Source of the DNA: DATLZB01 sp035574175
GTDB taxonomy: Bacteria > Pseudomonadota > Alphaproteobacteria > Rhizobiales > Hyphomicrobiaceae
NCBI GenBank assembly: GCA_035574175.1
Contig: DATLZB010000183.1
Location: 1 to 6,269 of the forward strand
DNA length: 6,269 nucleotides
Direction: 5' to 3'
Below are positions 1 through 4,895 of the stretch, piece after piece. The position numbers and the translations under genes were made by a program. The first letter of the stretch is position 1; each line of letters opens with the position of its first letter. The notes below the pieces were generated by a model. That model was not told the DNA's origin and made no database searches. It saw only the letters and a list, made by a program, of their open reading frames with translations.

Positions 1-141
1 GAACTCGGGGCGGAGACGGCGGCGGCCGACATCGCCTACCTGCAGAAGCTGGCGCGGGCGGCGCCCAAGCCCTATGCCGGAACCGCCCCCGCCGGCGCGC
101 CTGCCGACGCCTGGGCCGCCAAGCTCGCCCAGACGCCGTGA
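1..141 (+). CDS. C-terminal end of an unrecognised protein (5' partial)
   Basis: The reading frame is open from the first base to a TGA at 139-141 and gives the last 46 residues of a protein whose start lies outside the window. The peptide begins ELGAETAAADIAYLQKLA and continues as an Ala/Pro-rich tail ending KLAQTP. The first twenty residues could form a helix, and the rest looks like a flexible tail. I see no motif that identifies a family, so no function is given. The frame is favoured over the overlapping one (74 onward, +1), which encodes an implausible run of Pro and Arg here. Alternatively this could be non-coding GC-rich sequence, because 46 codons is short evidence. Confidence 0.5.
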   Translation, partial: ELGAETAAADIAYLQKLARAAPKPYAGTAPAGAPADAWAAKLAQTP

Positions 142-220
142 GAGGCGGCGCCGTTCTCATGGCCAGGGCGACGATCTAGATCGCCATTCCACGGACGTTC
201 TCCAACGGAGATCGCAGCGG

Positions 221-448
221 ACGGTGCGATCGTTATCGCTTGCGTACGTCGGTCCGCTCCGGATTGTGGCGGTGTGGTGCGGGTTGCGCGGGGATTTCCG
301 CACTTTTCGTCTTGATCGCATCGAGCGCTTGCAGGTGACCGGAGAACGCTTCCGGCCGAAGCGCGGCAAAACGCTGCGCGACTTTCTCAAACGGCCAAAG
401 ACGGTGGTGCGCAGCGCTCTCAATCCGACAGGCGAGGAGAGGCATTGA
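221..448 (+). pseudogene. remnant of a WYL-domain (YafY-type) transcription regulator
   Basis: The frame ending at TGA 446-448 encodes a stretch that closely matches the C-terminal half of the WYL domain of YafY/DeoR-type regulators. It begins at about TVRSLSLAYVG, runs through the family hallmark AVWCGLRGDFRTFRLDRI, and then reaches the usual VTGERF...RGKTLRDFL tail. Intact relatives are about 230 residues, with an N-terminal winged-helix DNA-binding domain followed by the WYL fold that senses a ligand. Only about 75 residues remain here. The helix-turn-helix and the first part of the WYL domain, including the W-Y-L signature region, are missing from all three forward frames upstream. The frame stays open to base 74, but that part is Pro/Arg-rich and overlaps the preceding gene's end, so I read it as not coding. 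GTG 224 could start a 74-residue peptide but has only a distant GGAG (207-210). An inactive gene fragment is the likeliest reading. Confidence 0.72.
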
Positions 449-493
449 CGCTGCCCGATGCGGCAGAGCTACATGACGTGGTTGCCTCTAGAA

Positions 494-499
494 AGGAGG
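494..499 (+). promoter_or_regulatory. orphan Shine-Dalgarno-like AGGAGG
   Basis: This is a perfect AGGAGG inside AAAGGAGGA, the strongest ribosome-binding sequence in the window. No ATG or GTG follows at a usable distance: the nearest candidates are CTG 511 and TTG 519, and neither is in frame with the DUF2064 gene. It lies 60 bases before that gene's most likely ATG at 560. It may be chance, or a relic of a gene start that has been lost along with the WYL gene upstream. Confidence 0.3.
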
Positions 500-559
500 A
501 GGGCGGCCGGCTGCAGGCTTGGCTGCGACAGGCCGAGCTTCCGACCGCGCCGGACCACG

Positions 560-1318
560 ATGTTCGTTGTTCCCCCCCAACCAGACCCCTTGAGCTGCGG
601 CATCGCGGTGATGGCGAAGGCGTCGATCGTGGGGGCCACCAAAACCCGACTGGTCCCGCCGCTCACCTTTGAAGAGGCGGCCGCGCTCAACACGGCTTTC
701 GTGGCGGATGCAGCGGACAAGCTTCGTGCGCTGGCCAACGGCGCCGGAGTGGCGGGTTACATGGCCTATACGCCGCGCGATGCACGCGATTTCTTCCGCC
801 GCACGGCTTCAGGCGTCGGCCTCGTCGAGGCGGCGGCGCCCGATCTCGGCCAGTGCATGCGGCTCGTTCTGTCGTCATTGCTGGCGAACCACGGCTCGGC
901 TTGTGTCTTCGGCTCCGATTGCCCCACCCTCCCCGTCGAATACCTGGTGCAGGCCGCTGAGGCGCTGCGCAAACCGGGCGACCGGGTCGTCATCGGACCT
1001 TCGTGCGATGGGGGCTATTATCTGATCGGCGTCAAGCAGGCGCACCGCAGGCTGTTCGAAGCCATCGACTGGAGCACGGACCGGGTGCTGCGGCAGACGT
1101 TGGAGCGGGCGGGCGAACTCGGCCTGGAGGCGGTCGTGCTGCCGACTTGGTATGATGTGGACGAGCGAGAGGCGCTCTGCACCCTTGTCGGCGAACTGTT
1201 CGAGGGGCGCCGGCCGCGTTACGCAGTGGCCGCGCCGCCGGCTCACGCAGCCGCAACGCGGCGCCAGTTGCAGGCCATGCTCGCCGGTTCGGATCTTCGG
1301 CGGCGCCTCAGCGGGTGA
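560..1318 (+). CDS. DUF2064 / TIGR04282 family GT-A-fold transferase
   Basis: This is a 252-residue protein of the DUF2064 family (TIGR04282, 'rSAM/selenodomain-associated transferase 1'), a cytoplasmic nucleotidyl/glycosyltransferase-like fold whose substrate is not firmly known. Visible motifs are the N-terminal nucleotide-binding strand and loop IAVMAKASIVGATKTRL (about residues 15-31), the acidic metal-site motif GSDCPTLP (118-125), GPSCDGGYYLIG (146-157), WSTDRVL (171-177) and WYDVDE (197-202). All are family hallmarks, so the protein looks intact. The frame is open back to ATG 458, but the extra 34 residues (Arg/Cys-rich) do not resemble the family. ATG 560 is therefore preferred, with ATG 611 as a shorter alternative that would cut into the first strand. 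No good ribosome site precedes 560. A run of seven C at 572-578 lies just after the start. Relatives often sit near a TIGR04283 glycosyltransferase or radical-SAM genes, but no such partner is in the window. Family assignment is secure; the start is not. Confidence 0.9.
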   Translation: MFVVPPQPDPLSCGIAVMAKASIVGATKTRLVPPLTFEEAAALNTAFVADAADKLRALANGAGVAGYMAYTPRDARDFFRRTASGVGLVEAAAPDLGQCMRLVLSSLLANHGSACVFGSDCPTLPVEYLVQAAEALRKPGDRVVIGPSCDGGYYLIGVKQAHRRLFEAIDWSTDRVLRQTLERAGELGLEAVVLPTWYDVDEREALCTLVGELFEGRRPRYAVAAPPAHAAATRRQLQAMLAGSDLRRRLSG

Positions 1319-1554
1319 GGTGGCGTGCGGGCAGCGGGCGCCAGCGCATGGCGTGGTGCGCAAGGTGTGCGAGATGCCGGCGTGAATGGAAGGCATCGGC
1401 AATTGCACAAAAGTCACATTTCCGTTGAGTGAAAATGCTATTGTGGGTCGGGGCGGCGTGGGCAGGGGCATTGCCAGTCCCGGTACGCAATTGTTGCGGG
1501 GCCTTCGTCGCTCCACCGCTCGGGGCGGTGACGCGGTGTCGGCACCTCTTGCGT

Positions 1555-1588
1555 CCCATTGGTATGGCGCACAAGCAAGCGCAATGGG
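1555..1588. repeat. bulged inverted repeat (10-bp stem)
   Basis: CCCATT (1555-1560) pairs with AATGGG (1583-1588), and GCGC (1567-1570) with GCGC (1579-1582), leaving a 6-base bulge on the left arm and the loop ACAAGCAA. It lies about 40 bases beyond the 3' end of tRNA-Gln on the other strand. No T-run flanks it on either strand, so it is not a typical terminator. It may be an RNA structure or chance. Confidence 0.3.
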
Positions 1589-1622
1589 TATGCGGGTAAG
1601 CCGAACCACTGACATCATGAGG

Positions 1623-1628
1623 AAAAAA
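1623..1628 (-). terminator. T-run just after tRNA-Gln
   Basis: On the - strand six T residues follow two bases after the encoded CCA of the tRNA. There is no separate hairpin before them, so the GC-rich T-arm and acceptor stem would have to supply the structure. A transcription end here is plausible but weakly supported. Confidence 0.3.
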
Positions 1629-1629
1629 G

Positions 1630-1703
1630 TGGCTGGGGGACTAGGATTCGAACCTAGACAGGCAGAGTCAGAGTCTGCAGTCCTACCATTAGACGATCCC
1701 CCA
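1630..1703 (-). tRNA. tRNA-Gln (anticodon CTG)
   Basis: The 74-base cloverleaf is complete on the - strand. The acceptor stem TGGGGGA pairs with TCCCCCA, starting with the U1-A72 pair typical of bacterial glutamine tRNAs. The D arm holds TAATGGTA. The anticodon stem GCAGA/TCTGC encloses the loop CTCTGAC, giving anticodon CTG for CAG codons. The variable loop is 4 bases, and the T arm is CTAGG-TTCGAAT-CCTAG. The discriminator is G, and the 3' CCA is encoded in the DNA. The tRNA lies downstream of, and on the same strand as, the M15 peptidase gene, 108 bases from its stop. In a GC-rich genome CAG is expected to be the main Gln codon, so this isoacceptor should matter for general translation. 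tRNA 3' ends often serve as integration sites, but no integrase or second copy of the 3' end is visible nearby. Confidence 0.97.
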
Positions 1704-1749
1704 ATGCCGGGATCGGGCCGCGACGCAGGGGCCTCATGTAGGAGGGCCT

Positions 1750-1777
1750 ATGTAACAGCGCCACCCAGGGGAAGCAA
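1750..1777 (-). promoter_or_regulatory. possible promoter of tRNA-Gln
   Basis: On the - strand TTGCTT (1772-1777) and TTACAT (1750-1755) are separated by 16 bases. The -10 ends about 47 bases before the tRNA's first base, which would give a leader of roughly 40 bases. Each box is only a partial match to the sigma-70 consensus, so this is a weak call. The tRNA could also be read through from the peptidase gene upstream. Confidence 0.3.
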
Positions 1778-1788
1778 GCATTGGGCGC

Positions 1789-1813
1789 CGGCCGCCGTCG
1801 TGCGGCCGCCGTC
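1789..1813. repeat. 11-bp direct repeat at the peptidase stop codon
   Basis: CGGCCGCCGTC occurs at 1789-1799 and again at 1803-1813, with a period of 14. The second copy runs into the stop codon of the M15 peptidase gene (TCA on this strand, 1812-1814). It looks like a small tandem duplication just past the end of the gene. No function is inferred. Confidence 0.6.
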
Positions 1814-2624
1814 AGAAGCGCGGGGCGCGCAAACCCGGGGGCAGCAGTTCGGGGCGGTATTCGAAGTGCATGGTGTCGTAGTGATACCATCGTCCGCCCC
1901 AGATGAACCCATGTGCCTCGAAGATCGCCACAATCTCCATCGGAACGCGGTTGCGGTAGGAAACGTGCCCCGCCGCGCGGTTGCTGCTCCAGCGCCAGTA
2001 GTCGGCGTGCGCGGCGGCAATGTCGATGGCGATGCCGTAGCCGTGCGGCGAGGCGCGGTCGGTGCCGGCGATGGAGCGACAATGATAGCCGCCCGCGGCC
2101 GGCGCTAGATGAGGCCTCAGCCATGCGGGCAGCGCGTCCAACGCGCGCGACACCAGGTCCAAGCGCTCGGCCACGCCGTTGATGCGCGTCACCCTGATGC
2201 GTTGACGCATGCTGCCCGGGAGCCAGATCACGTCGACGAGGTGGGGCTCAACCTCGCCCTTGCGGCAATCGCCATACATCTTGGTGAAGAAGGCGGCGTT
2301 GCGGGCGCGGCCAGGGTCGTGATTGAGCGGCGGCGGGGCGGCCGGCGCTCCGGCCGGGTAAGGTATGGTGAACATGTCTTCAATATCGGGGTCCGCCAGC
2401 CAGGTTGCGAAGTCCTTGCCGGCGCGGCCGTCATCCAAGGCCATGCGGGTGCCGTCGCGCCACACCAGCCAGTTGCCTTCGATGCGCGCGAGGTGGTCAG
2501 GATAGGCCGAGATAAGGCGTGCAAGGATCCGTCCGACCTCGTCGGCAAACGCTTTGCCCGAGCCGACGCCGTGGGCCAAAGCCGCCGCCAAAGCCACACA
2601 GGCCAGCCATATCGCCACACGCAT
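1812..2624 (-). CDS. secreted M15-family zinc peptidase (M15C/endolysin-like)
   Basis: This 270-residue exported protein belongs to peptidase family M15, whose members cut D-Ala or L-Ala-D-Glu bonds in peptidoglycan peptides. Residues 1-27 (MRVAIWLACVALAAALAHGV, then GSGKAFA before Asp28) form a signal peptide with a good AXA cleavage site, so the protein should act in the periplasm. Zinc and catalytic residues are all present. SPHGYGIAID (192-201) fits SxHxxGxAxD, with ligands His194 and Asp201. WGGRWYHYDTMHFEY (242-256) supplies catalytic Asp250 and ligand His253 in the DxxH spacing of phage endolysins such as Ply500. Residues 28-150 form an unassigned N-terminal region rich in Trp, Asp and Pro. 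ATG 2624 is chosen because of the signal peptide and AGAGG (2634-2638) upstream; the open frame extends to 3131 but the extension is Arg-rich and antisense to the next gene. The gene is divergent from the Ppx/GppA gene. A wall-remodelling role is an inference, and the exact bond cut cannot be told. Confidence 0.9.
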   Translation of the reverse strand: MRVAIWLACVALAAALAHGVGSGKAFADEVGRILARLISAYPDHLARIEGNWLVWRDGTRMALDDGRAGKDFATWLADPDIEDMFTIPYPAGAPAAPPPLNHDPGRARNAAFFTKMYGDCRKGEVEPHLVDVIWLPGSMRQRIRVTRINGVAERLDLVSRALDALPAWLRPHLAPAAGGYHCRSIAGTDRASPHGYGIAIDIAAAHADYWRWSSNRAAGHVSYRNRVPMEIVAIFEAHGFIWGGRWYHYDTMHFEYRPELLPPGLRAPRF

Positions 2625-2827
2625 TGCCGACCGCCTCTCGCCGTGCATCCCTCGTGCCGTCCTAACATGTACGCCGATCGGATGCTGAGCGATCGCTTTA
2701 CGCTCGTCCCTAAGCTGGTAGAGTGGCGGCAAGATCAAGCCGGATAGGCGGTTCGGGCCGGCTCCGTCCAACGCTGCCTCCAACCGATGGTGCAGCCTTG
2801 CCGGGCCCGCAACGCCGGAGATGGACC
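2625..2827. other. divergent intergenic region
   Basis: These 203 bases separate the start of the M15 peptidase (leftward) from the likely start of the Ppx/GppA gene (rightward), so they should hold both promoters. A rightward promoter candidate is listed separately. For the leftward gene I see no convincing pair of boxes. A perfect 10-bp palindrome AGCGATCGCT (2688-2697) abuts the rightward -35. Confidence 0.55.
2697..2724 (+). promoter_or_regulatory. possible promoter of the Ppx/GppA gene
   Basis: TTTACG (2697-2702) and TAGAGT (2719-2724) lie 16 bases apart, and each matches four of six consensus positions. Transcription would begin near 2730, about 98 bases before GTG 2828. If real, this promoter excludes the farthest upstream start of the frame (GTG 2723), which overlaps the -10 box. 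Confidence 0.35.
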
Positions 2828-4090
2828 GTGGAGGGGCCGAGCGACGAACGGCGCGGTGCGCCGCTGACAGGCGGGACTGGTGTCGTCGACGGCGCCATCG
2901 GGGAGCCGCGCGGGCACGCCGCGAAAGCTGCTCTGAACTTGGCCGGCCCGACGCCCAGTGCCAGGCCGGCGGAAGGGCCGCTGCGGTATGCCGCGCAACC
3001 CATCGCCGCCAGGCAGTCGGGTGGCGAGCGGTTCGCTCTCTATGCCGCGCTCGATCTCGGCACGAACAACTGCCGTCTGCTGATCGCCAGGCCGACGCGG
3101 CGCGGCTTCCACGTGGTCGATGCCTTCTCACGCATCATCCGCCTCGGCGAAGGGGTAATGACCACGGGTATGCTGTCGGAGGCCGCCATGGCTCGTACCA
3201 TGGAGGCGCTCAAGGTGTGTGCGGCGAAGATGGCGCGCCATCGCGTAAGGCGGGCCAAGCTGGTGGCGACGGAGGCCTGCCGCATCGCCAGCAACGGGCC
3301 GGAGTTCATCGCCCGCGTGCGCAAAGAGCTCGGGCTCGAGTTGGAGGTGCTCACCTGCGAGGAAGAGGCAAAGCTCGCCGTCTCCGGCTGCGCGTCGCTG
3401 ATCGATCCGCGCGCCGACCTTGCGCTCGTGTTCGATATCGGCGGCGGATCCTCCGAGCTGATTTGGCTCGACCTTGCCCGGCGCAAGGGGCGCTGGCAGC
3501 GCTCGCTCGCCGACCGGCTCGATGCTCACGCCTGTATCACGGCTTGGACCTCGGTTCCGGCCGGGGTGGTGACGCTTGCAGAGCGCCATGGCGGGCGCCA
3601 CGTCAGCGAGGCGAGCTTCGAGGCCATGATCGCGGAGGTCAGCTCCCATCTGGCCCCATTCGAGGAGCGACACGGCTTCCGCGAGCGACTCGCTCACGGT
3701 AATGCCCATCTGCTCGGCACCTCCGGCACCGTTACGACACTTGCCGGGATACTGCTGGGGCTCGAGCGCTACGATCGGCGCCGCGTCGACGGTTGCTGGC
3801 TCGAGGTCGGGGACGTGCGCCGAATCAGCTACGGCCTTCTGAGGCGCAGCTATGAGGAGCGGGTGGCCGAGCCCTGCATCGGCAGGGAGCGCGCCGACTT
3901 GGTGCTCGCCGGATGCGCCATTCTGGAAGCGCTGCTGCGGATGTGGCCAGTGCGACGGCTGCGAGTGGCGGACAGGGGCCTGCGTGAGGGCATGCTGGCA
4001 ACGCTGATGGCAGAGGACGGACATTTCCTGGCAAGCGGCGGGAAAGGGGCCTCGTCCAGGTTCTGCGGACAGCGCAGCTCGCGGCGATGA
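2828..4090 (+). CDS. Ppx/GppA-family phosphatase
   Basis: This 420-residue cytoplasmic protein of the exopolyphosphatase / guanosine pentaphosphate phosphohydrolase family has the actin-like ATPase fold. Such enzymes release phosphate from polyphosphate or convert pppGpp to ppGpp. Landmarks are YAALDLGTNNCRLLIA (first phosphate loop, about 72-87), LVATEACRIASNG (145-157), EVLTCEEEAKLA with the likely catalytic Glu at 178-180, FDIGGGSSELIW (second phosphate loop, 202-213) and LLGTSGTVTTLAGI (adenosine-type motif, 295-308), ending with RADLVLAGC and VADRGLREG. It is close to the short two-domain form and lacks the C-terminal HD domain of long Ppx proteins. GTG 2828 is preferred because GGAG (2817-2820) lies 7 bases before it; the frame is open to GTG 2723. 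Residues 1-70 are a Gly/Ala/Pro-rich, probably disordered extension. Its stop overlaps the rlmE start (ATGA), so the two are co-transcribed and probably coupled. Which substrate it prefers cannot be read from sequence. Confidence 0.93.
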   Translation: MEGPSDERRGAPLTGGTGVVDGAIGEPRGHAAKAALNLAGPTPSARPAEGPLRYAAQPIAARQSGGERFALYAALDLGTNNCRLLIARPTRRGFHVVDAFSRIIRLGEGVMTTGMLSEAAMARTMEALKVCAAKMARHRVRRAKLVATEACRIASNGPEFIARVRKELGLELEVLTCEEEAKLAVSGCASLIDPRADLALVFDIGGGSSELIWLDLARRKGRWQRSLADRLDAHACITAWTSVPAGVVTLAERHGGRHVSEASFEAMIAEVSSHLAPFEERHGFRERLAHGNAHLLGTSGTVTTLAGILLGLERYDRRRVDGCWLEVGDVRRISYGLLRRSYEERVAEPCIGRERADLVLAGCAILEALLRMWPVRRLRVADRGLREGMLATLMAEDGHFLASGGKGASSRFCGQRSSRR

Positions 4091-4800
4091 TGGGAGCGAA
4101 AAGAGGCGACGGGCAGCGCAACGGCGAGCCTCGTCTCAAGGTTCGAGTCAAGGGCGTGAAGCGGCGTTCCCAATCGTCGCGAAGGTGGCTCGAACGGCAG
4201 CTCAACGATCCCTATGTGGTAGCGGCGAGGCGCAGCGGCTTCCGCTCGCGCGCCGCCTACAAGCTCATGGAAATGGACGACCGCTTCCAGTTGCTCAAGC
4301 CGGGCATGCGGGTGGTCGATCTGGGCGCGGCGCCGGGCGGCTGGTCGCAAGTCGCCGCCCAGAGAGTGCGGGCGGGCGAAGGCGGGGGGCAGGTCGTCGC
4401 GGCCGACCTGCTCGAGATGGAGCCGATCGCCGGCGTCCAAGTGCTGCGCCTTGACTTCCTCGAGGCGCACGGCGCGTCCGGGATCAAGACCCTGCTGCGG
4501 AATGGCAGGGCGGACTTGGTACTCTCTGACATGGCGGCGCCTGCCACCGGCCACGCCAGGACGGATCACCTTAGGATCATGGCGCTGGCCGAGGCCGCGG
4601 CGGAATTCGCGTGCGAAGTGCTCGCGCCGGGCGGCGCTTTCCTCTGCAAAGTCCTGCAAGGGGGAACCGAGCGAACCTTGCTTGAGCGGCTGAAACAGGG
4701 CTTTGGCAGTGTGCGTCACGTCAAGCCGCCGGCCAGTCGCAAGGAGTCGGCCGAGCTTTATGTGCTGGCGACCCATTTCAAGGGCCGGCCGCGGGATTGA
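4087..4800 (+). CDS. rlmE: RlmE, 23S rRNA (uridine-2'-O)-methyltransferase
   Basis: RlmE (RrmJ/FtsJ) methylates the 2'-hydroxyl of U2552 (E. coli numbering) in the A-loop of 23S rRNA, a late step in 50S subunit assembly, using S-adenosylmethionine. The 237-residue protein has the whole family signature. RSRAAYKL carries Lys59, VVDLGAAPGGWSQVA (77-91) binds SAM, LSDMAAP carries Asp148, FLCKVLQG carries Lys188 and SAELYVLA carries Glu223. These complete the K-D-K-E catalytic tetrad. The first 30 or so residues are a basic extension (KRGDGQRNGEPRLKVRVKG) longer than in E. coli (about 209 residues), as is common in alphaproteobacteria, and may help RNA binding. ATG 4087 overlaps the stop of the Ppx/GppA gene by four bases; ATG 4090 directly follows in frame. 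There is no strong ribosome site, which fits translational coupling. A large hairpin follows the stop. Confidence 0.96.
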   Translation: MMGAKRGDGQRNGEPRLKVRVKGVKRRSQSSRRWLERQLNDPYVVAARRSGFRSRAAYKLMEMDDRFQLLKPGMRVVDLGAAPGGWSQVAAQRVRAGEGGGQVVAADLLEMEPIAGVQVLRLDFLEAHGASGIKTLLRNGRADLVLSDMAAPATGHARTDHLRIMALAEAAAEFACEVLAPGGAFLCKVLQGGTERTLLERLKQGFGSVRHVKPPASRKESAELYVLATHFKGRPRD

Positions 4801-4812
4801 AGCGGGCAAAGA

Positions 4813-4854
4813 AGCCGCTGCTCCGGCGCTGCGGTTGTCGAGCGCCGGGCGGCT
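4813..4854 (+). terminator. bulged GC-rich hairpin after rlmE, probable terminator
   Basis: AGCCGC (4813-4818) pairs with GCGGCT (4849-4854), and CCGGCGCT (4823-4830) pairs perfectly with AGCGCCGG (4841-4848), giving a 14-bp stem with a 4-base bulge (TGCT) and a 10-base loop. It starts 12 bases after the rlmE stop. The sequence after it is CTCTATTAAGG rather than a clean T-run, so termination may be partial, or the hairpin may stabilise the 3' end of the ppx-rlmE mRNA. Confidence 0.55.
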
Positions 4855-4863
4855 CTCTATTAA
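4835..4863 (+). promoter_or_regulatory. probable lemA promoter nested in the hairpin
   Basis: TTGTCG (4835-4840) and TATTAA (4858-4863) are separated by exactly 17 bases, each matching four of six sigma-70 positions. Transcription would begin around 4870, leaving a leader of about 26 bases that carries the ribosome site at 4883-4889 before ATG 4896. The -35 lies in the loop of the preceding hairpin. Confidence 0.5.
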
Positions 4864-4882
4864 GGCCGTCGGCCCCACCACC

Positions 4883-4889
4883 AAGGGAG
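4883..4889 (+). promoter_or_regulatory. ribosome binding site of lemA
   Basis: AAGGGAG ends six bases before ATG 4896, which is ideal spacing. The in-frame ATG at 4890 is too close to use it. This site therefore decides the start in favour of 4896. Confidence 0.7.
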
Positions 4890-4895
4890 ATGGTC

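Larger units (their letters stand above)
1319..1629. other. non-coding gap with AT-rich block and possible stem-loops
   Basis: No frame in these 311 bases gives a believable protein, and the long frames crossing it run antisense to the tRNA or to neighbouring genes. The base composition is uneven: about 1401-1445 is strikingly AT-rich (AATTGCACAAAAGTCACATT onward), while both flanks are GC-rich. Two inverted repeats follow. One is CACCGC/GCGGTG at 1514-1530 with a 5-base loop. The other is a bulged one at 1555-1588 (CCCATT, 6-base bulge, GCGC, 8-base loop, GCGC, AATGGG). Neither has a following T-run. A -10-like TATTGT (1439-1444) lacks a good -35. The gap may hold promoters or a small RNA, but nothing can be called firmly. 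Confidence 0.5.

Noticed and set aside
74..220. Upstream extension of the WYL frame as coding sequence
   Set aside because: It is Pro/Arg-rich, overlaps the end of the first gene and does not resemble the missing part of a WYL regulator.
875..1618. 247-residue antisense frame over the DUF2064 gene
   Set aside because: It is the GC-driven shadow of a gene with clear family motifs, and its own product has no recognisable features.
1630..1703. tRNA-Gln as the attachment site of an integrated element
   Set aside because: No integrase, no second copy of the tRNA 3' end and no foreign gene block are present in the window.
1386..2108. 240-residue + strand frame
   Set aside because: It reads through the tRNA-Gln gene on the opposite strand and antisense to the M15 peptidase, with no recognisable domain.
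2689..2696. GCGATCGC as a HIP1-type element
   Set aside because: HIP1 is a cyanobacterial genome repeat; a single copy here is expected by chance, and the genes look alphaproteobacterial.
2625..3131. 169-residue N-terminal extension of the M15 peptidase
   Set aside because: A clear signal peptide with a ribosome site begins at 2624, and the extension is Arg/Ala-rich and antisense to the Ppx/GppA gene.
3128..4024. 298-residue antisense frame over the Ppx/GppA gene
   Set aside because: It is a typical open shadow frame opposite a GC-rich gene, with no signal, domain or ribosome site that I can see.
3850..4884. 344-residue antisense frame across rlmE
   Set aside because: It spans the end of one gene, all of rlmE and the intergenic hairpin; both sense genes carry full catalytic motifs.
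4797..4895. TTG 4797 start for lemA, overlapping the rlmE stop
   Set aside because: The added residues cover the hairpin and promoter and would bury the lipoprotein signal; ATG 4896 has a well-spaced ribosome site.
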